Assembly (NCBI RefSeq): GCF_006716675.1
Contig: NZ_VFPM01000003.1
Location: forward strand, 930,001-994,000
Direction of reading: 5' to 3'
From: Humibacillus xanthopallidus
GTDB lineage: Bacteria; Actinomycetota; Actinomycetes; Actinomycetales; Dermatophilaceae
DNA: 64,000 nt
Below are positions 57,068-64,000 of the stretch, piece after piece. The notes below the pieces were generated by a model. The model was not told where the DNA came from and did not search any database. It worked only from the letters and a program-made list of their open reading frames with translations. Both the position numbers and the translations under genes were made by a program. The stretch's first letter is position 1. Each line of letters opens with the position of its first letter.

Positions 57068-57364
57068 TCAGCCGACGGTGCCACCACTACGCCAGTACTG
57101 CCCGTCGGCGCGGTCGAGGAAACCCTCCTCGACGAGGTAGCGGCGCAGGGCTGCGACGTCCGCGTGGAACGCCCGGAGTCGGTTGTTGACCTCGGTCTCG
57201 GCGTACTTCTCCCCCGGCTCGAACTCCTGCGACAGCCGGTCGAGCACGACGAGGCGCTTGCGGATCTTGGTGGGGATGCTCGTGAGGCTGCCGTCCGGGG
57301 CGAAGAAGGACCGCATCACGGCGTCCTTGTCGCGCAGCGCGTCCTGCAGGTCAGGTCGGAACAT
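57068..57364 (-). CDS. DUF2087 domain protein
   Basis: The 98-residue product has the DUF2087 pattern SLTSIPTKIRKRLVVLDRLSQEFEPGEKYAETEVNNRLRAFHADVAALRRYLVEEGFLDRADGQYWRSG, a winged-helix-like fold often fused to ArsR-type regulators. Here it stands alone, so it may bind nucleic acid. It starts 52 bases after tRNA-Gly on the same strand. Confidence 0.85.
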   Translation of the reverse strand: MFRPDLQDALRDKDAVMRSFFAPDGSLTSIPTKIRKRLVVLDRLSQEFEPGEKYAETEVNNRLRAFHADVAALRRYLVEEGFLDRADGQYWRSGGTVG

Positions 57365-57418
57365 GGACTCCACCGTAGGAGCCGACACCATTGGTGGCCA
57401 ACGCATTTGCTGCTGTGG

Positions 57419-57489
57419 AGCGGGCGACGAGAATCGAACTCGCGTGATCAGTTTGGAAGACTGAGGCTCTACCATTGAGCTACGCCCGC
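57419..57489 (-). tRNA. tRNA-Gly (TCC)
   Basis: A 71-base cloverleaf: acceptor GCGGGCG/CGCCCGC, D arm GCTC...GAGC, anticodon stem TCAGT/ACTGA with loop CTTCCAA (anticodon TCC), T arm with TTCGATT. The 3' CCA is encoded (57416-57418). Confidence 0.95.
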
Positions 57490-57606
57490 AGGCCGCCGAC
57501 GTGACCCGGCGATCCGAGGCGCTAGCCTACTGGTTCGCGTCCCGGGAGCCGAAATCGAGTCGGCCGCGGGCGCGTTCGTGTCGCGAGCAGGAGCAGCGTG
57601 GCACGA

Positions 57607-57680
57607 CGGGGCATGGCGCAGTTTGGTAGCGCGTCCGCTTTGGGAGCGGAAGGTCGCAGGTTCAAATCCTGTTGCCCCGA
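57607..57680 (+). tRNA. tRNA-Pro (TGG)
   Basis: A 74-base cloverleaf: acceptor CGGGGCA/TGCCCCG, D arm GCGC...GCGC, anticodon stem TCCGC/GCGGA with loop TTTGGGA (anticodon TGG), T arm GCAGG-TTCAAAT-CCTGT, discriminator A. CCA is not encoded. Confidence 0.95.
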
Positions 57681-57733
57681 CTTTGTGAAGGCACGAGCGA
57701 CGAGGCGCGACGGCGGTTCCCTCTTGGCCGCGC

Positions 57734-58471
57734 TCAGACGAGGTCGAGGCGCAGCTCGGTGATCTCGCGTCCGGCCGCGATGCCCTTGGCCTCGAAGCCG
57801 GCGGAGGGCCGCCACGAGGGCCGCTCCACGCGACGGGCCGCGAAGCGCGGGTGGCCGGCGACCTCGTCGAGCACGTGCCGGGCGTAGAAGTCCTGGTCGG
57901 TCGCGATGAGCACGTGTCCGCCGGGGCGCAGCACGCGCGCGAGCAGGTCGAGGTTGGTGGGGCTGACGAAGCGACGCTTCGTGTGCTTCTTCTTGCGCCA
58001 GGGGTCGGGGAAGAAGAGGTGGATCGCATCGAACGTGCCATCGGCCACGCGCTGCTGGAGGAAGAGCACCGCGTCGCCCTCCTCGATGCGCAGGTTGGGC
58101 ACCCCGGCCTCGTCCGCGCTGGCGAGCATCCGCGCGAGCCCGGGGGTGTGGACGTCCATGGCGACGAGGTCGTGCTCGGGGAAGGCAGCGGCATACGCGA
58201 TGGCGGCGTGCCCGTGGCCGCAGCCGATCTCGAGCACGACGGGGGCGACCCGTCCGAAGGTCGCCCGCGCGTCGAACGGTCCGGGGGGTAGTGCCCGTGA
58301 GGGAGCGAGCCGCTCCATCCGGTCGCGCGTGAGGGTCGAGCGGCGACCGCGACGGACGAAGCTGCGGACCCTCGCCGGCGAGACCCCCGGCGGCAGGTCG
58401 GGCACCCCGGGCTCGGTCGATCGGATGGATCCGGCATCGTCGGTCGTCGGCTCGGCGGGGTGCTCGCTCAC
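57734..58471 (-). CDS. trmB: tRNA (guanine-N7-)-methyltransferase
   Basis: From GTG 58471 the product has 245 residues. Motif I is LEIGCGHGHAAIAYA, and the TrmB-specific block is FDAIHLFFPDPWRKKKHTKRRFVSPTNLDLLARVLRPGG. It makes m7G46 in tRNAs. It lies beside two tRNA genes, likely by chance. Confidence 0.96.
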   Translation of the reverse strand: MSEHPAEPTTDDAGSIRSTEPGVPDLPPGVSPARVRSFVRRGRRSTLTRDRMERLAPSRALPPGPFDARATFGRVAPVVLEIGCGHGHAAIAYAAAFPEHDLVAMDVHTPGLARMLASADEAGVPNLRIEEGDAVLFLQQRVADGTFDAIHLFFPDPWRKKKHTKRRFVSPTNLDLLARVLRPGGHVLIATDQDFYARHVLDEVAGHPRFAARRVERPSWRPSAGFEAKGIAAGREITELRLDLV

Positions 58472-58550
58472 GCAGGCATCGTAGTGACGGCCCGGCACGA
58501 GGCCGTCGCCCGCACGACGACCCCCGGATGGGGCGCCGGTACGTGGCGGC

Positions 58551-58600
58551 AGCCCGAGAGGCCCCGAGAGGCCCTGAGAGGCGCCGAGAAGCCCCGAGGG
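58551..58600. repeat. Five 10-bp tandem repeats
   Basis: Five units close to GCCCCGAGAG fill the gap between the phosphatase stop (58603) and the trmB start (58471). They read CTCTCGGGGC on the transcript strand and could fold or act as a slippage site. Confidence 0.85.
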
Positions 58601-58602
58601 GC

Positions 58603-59718
58603 TCAGCCGCGCCAGATGGTGACGACGGCGCGGTCGTCGCCGAGCCCTGCGGCAGCCTGGTCGCACAACCGTTGGGCCAGCCCTTCGAACCCGGTGCGGA
58701 TGAAGGACTCCGCCCGGCCGAGCATGCGGTCGATGCCGTCGGTGAGGGCCTTGTCGCGGGCCTCGATCACGCCGTCGCTGTAGAGCACGAGGGCGTCGCC
58801 GCGGCGGATGACACCGGACTCGCGCGGGAACTGCGCCCCTTCGATGACGCCGAGGAGCGGCCCGCGACCACCGGCGAGCATCCGCCACCGCCCGGAGCCG
58901 GCGGCGTACTGAGCGGCAGCCGGGTGGCCGGCATACCCGATGGTGAACTCGCCCGTCTCGAGGTCGAGGGCGACGTGAACTGCCGTGGCGAAGCCCTCGG
59001 ACCAGCGCAGGCGCAGCAGGTGGTTGTTGGCCGACGGGAGGAAGCCCCCTTCGCTCATCTCGCCGAGGAGCCCGCCCAGCGCGCCGGAGAGCAGGAGCGA
59101 CCGGGCACCGGCCTCGCGCCCCTTGCCCGAGACGTCGACGAGCGCCACCTCGAGCATGCGCCCGTCGGTCGACCGGTTGGCGACGACGAAGTCGCCGGCG
59201 AAGCCGTCGCCGTAGGCGGACTCGAGGGCCACCTCGGCGCCCCACGGTGGAGGAAGCGTCGGCAGCTCGCCCTGGGCCCGGAGCCGGTCGCGCATGTCGA
59301 CGAGCATCGACTCACCGCCGACCCCCACGACGCCGGCCTCGGCGCGAGCGTGCGAGAGCCACAGCATGAGCACCATCGTGGCGACGGTGACGAGCTGGGC
59401 ACCGAGCGTCGCCGACTTCGCGGTCCCGAGGACGACCCCCAGCGTCGCCATCGCGAGGAAGAGCCCGACGAAGACGACGATGAGCAGACGCGGCTCGAGG
59501 AAGAGGCCTGAGGCGACGACGAGGAAGGTGTAGACCCCCCACGGCACCTGCTGCGGCCAGACGGCGATCGCGAGGCTCACGACCACGCCGAGCAGCAGGA
59601 AGGACGTGACGATCAGCCACGGTGCACGCACGAGCCACTGGCCGAACGACCGGAGCCGTCGAACCGGTCCTGCGGGGTAGCGGGCGCGCCGAGAGACGAT
59701 GCTCTCGTTGATGGCCAC
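58603..59718 (-). CDS. Membrane PP2C/SpoIIE-type phosphatase
   Basis: From GTG 59718 the product has 371 residues. Four N-terminal helices (WLIVTSFLLLGVVVSLAIAVW, GVYTFLVVASGLFLE, LLIVVFVGLFLAMATLGVVL, LVTVATMVLMLWLS) precede a SpoIIE domain with VALVDVSGKGREAGARSLLL, GYAGHPAA, LVLYSDGVIEA and GDDRAVV, which hold the metal-binding Asp residues. Such phosphatases often act on anti-sigma-factor antagonists. No kinase or antagonist is nearby. Confidence 0.9.
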   Translation of the reverse strand: MAINESIVSRRARYPAGPVRRLRSFGQWLVRAPWLIVTSFLLLGVVVSLAIAVWPQQVPWGVYTFLVVASGLFLEPRLLIVVFVGLFLAMATLGVVLGTAKSATLGAQLVTVATMVLMLWLSHARAEAGVVGVGGESMLVDMRDRLRAQGELPTLPPPWGAEVALESAYGDGFAGDFVVANRSTDGRMLEVALVDVSGKGREAGARSLLLSGALGGLLGEMSEGGFLPSANNHLLRLRWSEGFATAVHVALDLETGEFTIGYAGHPAAAQYAAGSGRWRMLAGGRGPLLGVIEGAQFPRESGVIRRGDALVLYSDGVIEARDKALTDGIDRMLGRAESFIRTGFEGLAQRLCDQAAAGLGDDRAVVTIWRG

Positions 59719-59767
59719 GTGCCCCCCTCTCGCGCGCTGAGGGGGACCGGACCCGGGGCCGTCGGGT

Positions 59768-60250
59768 TCAGCTGACACCCGACTCCGGAAGCGCCGGAAG
59801 GTCACCCGTGCTCTCGTACGCGGTCACCATACCCAGCCGACGGCTGTGCCGCGCCTCATCGGTGAATTCGGTCGAGACGAACGTGTCGACGATCTCCTTG
59901 GCGACGTCGGTGGCGGTGAAGCGCGCACCGATCGAGACCACCTGCGCGTTGTTGTGTTCCCTTGCGAGAGAGGCGAGCTCAGCCGACCATGCGAGGGCGG
60001 CGCGGATGCCTCGCACCTTGTTGGCGGCGATCTGCTCACCGTTGCCCGAGCCACCAAGGACGACTCCGAGCGACCCCTCGTCGGCCGCCACGGCCTCCGC
60101 CGCTCGCAGCACGTAGACGGGGTAGTCGTCCTGCGCGTCGTAGTCCGCCGGACCGTGGTCGACGACGTCGTGCCCGCCGTCGGTGAGGTGGGCGACGAGG
60201 GCGCGCTGGAGCTCGTATGCCGCGTGGTCGCCGCCGATGTGGATGCGCAT
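59768..60250 (-). CDS. rpiB: Ribose-5-phosphate isomerase B
   Basis: The 160-residue product starts MRIHIGGDHAAYELQRALVAHL and has LGVVLGGSGNGEQIAANKVRGIRAAL and EHNNAQVVSIGARF, the RpiB active-site blocks. Gly-Ser-Gly-Asn replaces the Cys form, as in actinobacteria. It interconverts ribose- and ribulose-5-phosphate. Confidence 0.96.
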   Translation of the reverse strand: MRIHIGGDHAAYELQRALVAHLTDGGHDVVDHGPADYDAQDDYPVYVLRAAEAVAADEGSLGVVLGGSGNGEQIAANKVRGIRAALAWSAELASLAREHNNAQVVSIGARFTATDVAKEIVDTFVSTEFTDEARHSRRLGMVTAYESTGDLPALPESGVS

Positions 60251-60333
60251 GTCCGTCCTTGGGTGGGTGCGTCGAGGAGGGGGTTCGGAGAGGTCGAGCG
60301 GGTCGCCGGGAAGGGGCGCTCCCGCCGGTCGGC

Positions 60334-61008
60334 TCAGTCGAAGATCGGGCCGCGCGAGCGGGTGCGCTTCAGCTCGAAGAAGCCGGGGGTGGCGGCGACG
60401 AGCACGCAGCCGTCCCAGAGCTTGGCCGCGGCCTCGCCCTTGGGAGCAGGGGTGACGACGGGCCCGAAGAAGGCGACGCCGTTGACGGCGATGACGGGCG
60501 TGCCGACGTCGGTGCCGACGAGGTCGATCGCGCGCTGGTGGCTGGCGCGCAGCGCCTCGTCGTTCGCGTCGGTCGTCGCCAACTCGGCGAGCTCGGCCGG
60601 CAGCCCGACGTCCTCGAGCGCCTCGCGGATGACGACGGCGACGTCCTGCTCGCCCCCGGGGTGGAAGCGCGTACCCATCGCGTCGTAAAGCGGCTTGATG
60701 ACGGCGTCGCCGTGCTGCTCCGCGGCGCCCATGACGACTCGCACAGGGCCCCACGCGCGCTGCATCATCGCCTGGTAGGCGGGCGGCAGGCTCTCGGCGT
60801 GCTCGTTGAGGACGGCGAGGCTCATGACGGACCACGTCACCTCGATGTCACGGTGCTGCTCGACCTCCATGAGCCAGCGCGAGGTCATCCACGCCCACGG
60901 GCACATCGGGTCGAACCACATCTCGACGGTCTCCTTGCCCGACCCGGTGGAGGCGGGGGCGGCTGCCGTCTCGTCGACGGGCGAGCTGGTCTGGTTCGCA
61001 TCGGCCAT
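60334..61008 (-). CDS. Rv2466c-like DsbA-fold protein lacking the second active-site Cys
   Basis: The 224-residue product matches the mycothiol-dependent Rv2466c family along its length: WFDPMCPWAWMTSRWLMEVE, VMSLAVLNEHAESLPPAY, GTPVIAVNGVAFFGPVV and a C-terminal FFELKRTRSRGPIFD. The active site is CPWA where Rv2466c, as I recall it, has CPWC, so only a monothiol mechanism with mycothiol is possible, or activity is altered. It is divergent from pepN. Confidence 0.88.
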   Translation of the reverse strand: MADANQTSSPVDETAAAPASTGSGKETVEMWFDPMCPWAWMTSRWLMEVEQHRDIEVTWSVMSLAVLNEHAESLPPAYQAMMQRAWGPVRVVMGAAEQHGDAVIKPLYDAMGTRFHPGGEQDVAVVIREALEDVGLPAELAELATTDANDEALRASHQRAIDLVGTDVGTPVIAVNGVAFFGPVVTPAPKGEAAAKLWDGCVLVAATPGFFELKRTRSRGPIFD

Positions 61009-61146
61009 GGGGCCCATCATGGCACCGCCGCCCGGGAGACAAAGCGGTGGTGGGCCCCTCCCCCGGTCGTGCGAGGATGGCCGCCGACGTCGCCGTCGGA
61101 CCGACGCGCCGTCGTGCCCACGCAACCTGCCCAGGAGGTCACCCAC

Positions 61147-63729
61147 GTGCCCGGCAAGAACCTGACCCGCGACGAGGCTGCCGCTCGCGCGAGCATCCTC
61201 ACCGTCGAGAGCTATGCCGTCAGGCTCGACCTCACGACGGGTCCCGAGCACTTCCGCACCGTCACGACGGTGCGCTTCAGCTGCTCCGAGCCCGGCGCCG
61301 ACACCTTCATCGACCTCATCGCGGCCTCGGTCGAGAGCGTGACCCTCAACGGCACCGCTCTCGACCCTGCCGAGGTCTTCGCGGACTCACGCATCGCCCT
61401 GCCGGGCCTCGCCGCCGACAACGAGCTCGTCGTCGATGCCACCGGTAGCTACACCAACACCGGTGAGGGGCTGCACCGCTTCGTCGACCCGGTCGACAAC
61501 GAGGTCTACCTCTACACGCAGTTCGAGGTGCCGGACTCGCGCCGGATGTATGCCGTCTTCGAGCAGCCCGACCTCAAGGCGAGCTTCACCTTCACGGTGA
61601 CGGCTCCCGCGCACTGGAAGGTCGTGTCCAACTCCCCCACGCCGACGCCCGAGGCGGCCGGCGTGGCTGACGGGGTCGAGCGAGCCACGTGGTCCTTCGC
61701 GCCGACGAAGCGGATCTCCTCCTACATCACGGCTCTCATCGCCGGCCCCTACGACGAGGTCCGTGACGAGGTGGAGACCCGCGAGGGCGTCGTGCCGCTC
61801 GGGATCTTCTGCCGCAGGTCGCTCACCGAGTACCTCGACGCCGACAACATCTTCGACTGCACGAAGAGGGGTTTCGCGTTCTTCGAGAAGGAGTTCGACC
61901 AGCCCTACCCCTTCGAGAAGTACGACCAGATCTTCACGCCCGAGTACAACATGGGCGCGATGGAGAACGCCGGGGCCGTCACCTTCACCGAGGTCTACGT
62001 GTTCCGGAGCAAGGTCTCCGAGGCGAAGGTCGAGCGACGCGCGCTGACGATCCTGCACGAGCTGGCGCACATGTGGTTCGGCAACCTCGTGACGATGAAG
62101 TGGTGGGACGACCTCTGGCTCAACGAGTCGTTCGCCGAGTGGGCCTCGACGACGTGCCAGGCCGAGGCCACCGAGTGGACGAGCGCCTGGACGACCTTCG
62201 GCACGTCGGAGAAGGCCTGGGCCTACGACCAGGACCAGCTGTCCTCGACCCACCCGATCGCGGCCGACATGCGCCATCTCGAGGACGTCGAGGTCAACTT
62301 CGACGGCATCACCTACGCCAAGGGCGCCTCGGTGCTCAAGCAGCTCGTCGCCTACGTCGGCCGTGAGCCGTTCGTCGCCGCGCTGCGCCAGTACTTCGCC
62401 ACGCACAAGTGGGGCAACACGACGCTCGCCGACCTGCTCGGCGAGCTCGAGAAGGCCTCCGGCCGCGAGCTCACCGAGTGGAGCAAGCTGTGGCTCGAGA
62501 CTGCCGGAGTCAACACCCTGCGCCCCGTCTTCGAGGTCGACGCCGACGGGCGCTACGCGACCTTCGCGATCGAGCAGACCGCCGCAGACTCGCACCCGAC
62601 GCTGCGTCCGCACCGCCTCGGCATCGGGCGGTATGCCGTCCGGCCGGGTGGGTCGGGCGACGCGGGCACCGTGCTCGAGCGGGTCGGCTACGACGAGGTC
62701 GACATCGACGGGGCCCGCACCGAGATCGAGGCGCTCGTCGGCCAGACCCAGCCCGACCTGCTGCTCGTCAACGACGACGACCTCGCCTACGCGAAGATCC
62801 GCCTCGATGAGCGTTCCCTCGCGACCGCCCTCTCACTGCCGCGCGGCTTCACGGACTCGCTGCCGCGGTCGCTCGTGCTCGGCGCGACGTGGGACATGAC
62901 CCGCGATGCGGAGATGCCGGCCCGCGACTTCGTGCGCTTCGTGCTCGAGACCTTGCCGGGCGAGAGCGACTCGACGCTGCTGCGCGTGCTCATCAACCAG
63001 CTCTCGACGGCCACCCGGCTCTACACGGCGCCCGAGCACCGCGACGAGACGTCCGCCCTGCTCAGCTCGTCGCTCAAGGCACTCGCCGAGACGGCGCAGC
63101 CCGGCAGCGACGCCCAGTTCCAGCTCGTCGAGGCGTGGGCCAACACGACCCGCGACGTCGCCGACGAGACGCGGCTGCGTGCGCTGATCTCCGGCGAGTC
63201 GGCCTTCGAGGGTCTCTCCGTCGACACCGAGCTGCGCTGGACGTTGGTCAAGGCCCTCGCGGCGCTCGGCGTCGCGGACGAGGCCGAGCTCCAGGCCGAG
63301 CTCGACCGCGACCCGACCTCGACCGGCCGGGAGCGCCATGCCGAGGCCCTTGCCGCCCGCCCCACCGCGGAGGCCAAGGCCGACGCCTGGGCGAAGGCCG
63401 TGGAGCAGAACGTCCTGCCCAACCAGATGGTCGAGGCCGTGAGCGCCGGGTTCCGCCGCAGCACCGACCTGTCGCTGCTCGAGCCCTACATCGCGAAGTA
63501 CCACGCCATGCTCGTCGACGCGTGGGACGCACGCAGCGTCGCGATGGGTGAGCGCGTCGTCGGCGGCTTCTACCCCTTCGCGCTCGCGAGCGAGCAGCTC
63601 AAGCAGGCTTCCGACACCTGGCTGGCCGAGCACGCCGACGCTGCAGCAGGTCTCGTGCGCACGGTGGCCGAGAACCGCGACACCGTCGCCCGCGCCCTGC
63701 TCGCCCAGGCCCGCGACCGCCGGGGCTGA
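61147..63729 (+). CDS. pepN: Aminopeptidase N (M1 family)
   Basis: From GTG 61147 (AGGAGG upstream) the product has 860 residues. The substrate motif is GAMEN, and the zinc site is HELAHMWFGN plus the Glu in WLNESFAEW 18 residues on. The C-terminal ERAP1-like helical domain is complete. It removes N-terminal residues from peptides in the cytosol. Two GTATGCCG motifs lie inside it. Confidence 0.96.
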   Translation: MPGKNLTRDEAAARASILTVESYAVRLDLTTGPEHFRTVTTVRFSCSEPGADTFIDLIAASVESVTLNGTALDPAEVFADSRIALPGLAADNELVVDATGSYTNTGEGLHRFVDPVDNEVYLYTQFEVPDSRRMYAVFEQPDLKASFTFTVTAPAHWKVVSNSPTPTPEAAGVADGVERATWSFAPTKRISSYITALIAGPYDEVRDEVETREGVVPLGIFCRRSLTEYLDADNIFDCTKRGFAFFEKEFDQPYPFEKYDQIFTPEYNMGAMENAGAVTFTEVYVFRSKVSEAKVERRALTILHELAHMWFGNLVTMKWWDDLWLNESFAEWASTTCQAEATEWTSAWTTFGTSEKAWAYDQDQLSSTHPIAADMRHLEDVEVNFDGITYAKGASVLKQLVAYVGREPFVAALRQYFATHKWGNTTLADLLGELEKASGRELTEWSKLWLETAGVNTLRPVFEVDADGRYATFAIEQTAADSHPTLRPHRLGIGRYAVRPGGSGDAGTVLERVGYDEVDIDGARTEIEALVGQTQPDLLLVNDDDLAYAKIRLDERSLATALSLPRGFTDSLPRSLVLGATWDMTRDAEMPARDFVRFVLETLPGESDSTLLRVLINQLSTATRLYTAPEHRDETSALLSSSLKALAETAQPGSDAQFQLVEAWANTTRDVADETRLRALISGESAFEGLSVDTELRWTLVKALAALGVADEAELQAELDRDPTSTGRERHAEALAARPTAEAKADAWAKAVEQNVLPNQMVEAVSAGFRRSTDLSLLEPYIAKYHAMLVDAWDARSVAMGERVVGGFYPFALASEQLKQASDTWLAEHADAAAGLVRTVAENRDTVARALLAQARDRRG

Positions 63730-63743
63730 CCGGCATGTCCGGT

Positions 63744-63770
63744 GGCCGGGCCGCTACGCGCGGCTCGGCC
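63744..63770 (+). terminator. Terminator after pepN
   Basis: 11-bp arms (63744-63754 and 63760-63770) with one G-U pair, 5-base loop, 15 bases past the stop. Confidence 0.8.
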
Positions 63771-63836
63771 ACACGGCATACCGTCGTCACACGCCGATCC
63801 ACCGATCCCCTCCCGACTGAGACGCTGTGATCCTCC

Positions 63837-64000
63837 ACCTCGCGACCACCCTGTCCGTCCTCGCCGCCCCGGCGGCGACCACGCCACCGCCCACGCCGGC
63901 ACCGACACCCTGGGGGGAGGACCCCGTGCAGACCGTGTCCGCGACCGTGACGAGTCTCAGCACCGTCACCTGGGACGAGTTCACCGCCTGGCTCGTCGGC
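63837..64000 (+). CDS. Start of an exported or membrane protein (partial)
   Basis: GTG 63837 opens a frame that runs off the right edge (54 residues seen). It has a short hydrophobic N terminus (VILHLATTLSVLAAPAATT), a Pro/Thr-rich stretch, then TVSATVTSLSTVTWDEFTAWLVG. In relatives a mechanosensitive-channel-type gene often follows pepN, which would fit, but the visible part does not prove it. Confidence 0.4.

Overview
The window is very GC-rich (about 70 percent or more), uses many GTG starts, and has GTGA/ATGA stop-start overlaps almost everywhere. It carries a clpP1-clpP2 pair, an Rv2466c-like thioredoxin-fold protein, a type II-like valS and an RNase E/G with long disordered arms. Together these point to an actinobacterium, most likely of the Intrasporangiaceae (Janibacter/Knoellia/Tetrasphaera type). 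Almost all of the window is chromosomal core. I see no phage, insertion sequence or CRISPR array.

Layout. 1-9 kb: end of purU, a secreted PQQ-type beta-propeller, plsY-degV, leuS behind a Leu leader-peptide attenuator, a sortase with a surface protein, and a lysoplasmalogenase. 9-11.7 kb: a hotdog-fold thioesterase, a drug/metabolite-type membrane protein, and a guanidine-III riboswitch driving a paired SMR exporter plus a YgjV-like protein. 11.8-16.3 kb: an accessory operon of a membrane-spanning CHAT protease with a CBM9-like outer domain, a 44-residue microprotein and a caspase-fold protease. 16.3-23.6 kb: tRNA-Ala, a histidine phosphatase, rsfS-nadD, DUF402, a glycosyltransferase, a methyltransferase, and proA and proB in divergent orientation. 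23.6-25.4 kb: a second membrane CHAT protease, with a LecA/PA-IL-like outer domain. 25.5-31.6 kb: two SSS carboxylate symporter modules, one operonic with a LytS/LytTR two-component pair. 31.7-42 kb: obgE-rpmA-rplU-rne, a TIGR03936 protein, plsC and valS. 42-46.4 kb: a DUF4129-MoxR-DUF58 operon. 46.4-48.9 kb: a TetR regulator with its operator and a DHA2 efflux pump. 48.9-56.3 kb: clpX, a nuclease-like gene embedded in 52-bp palindromic repeats, an acyl-CoA-binding protein, clpP2, clpP1 and tig. 56.4-64 kb: two tRNAs, trmB, a membrane PP2C phosphatase, rpiB, an Rv2466c-like protein, pepN and the start of a further gene.

The features most worth a second look are: (1) the two single-pass CHAT proteases with different sugar-binding-type outer domains, one coupled to a caspase, which look like envelope-sensing conflict or cell-death systems; (2) an 8-mer, GTATGCCG, found 39 times on the two strands, often forcing rare TAT and ATA codons and present in terminator arms and loops, much like a DNA uptake sequence; (3) a leaderless [11 protein letters not shown] leader peptide and terminator in front of leuS; (4) the guanidine-III riboswitch; (5) a PD-(D/E)XK-like gene flanked by arrays of a 52-bp palindromic repeat; (6) matched ClgR-type boxes about 60 bp upstream of the inferred starts of clpP1P2 and clpX.

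All coordinates, motif counts and translations were worked out by eye from the sequence. Family names come from motif recognition, not from database searches.
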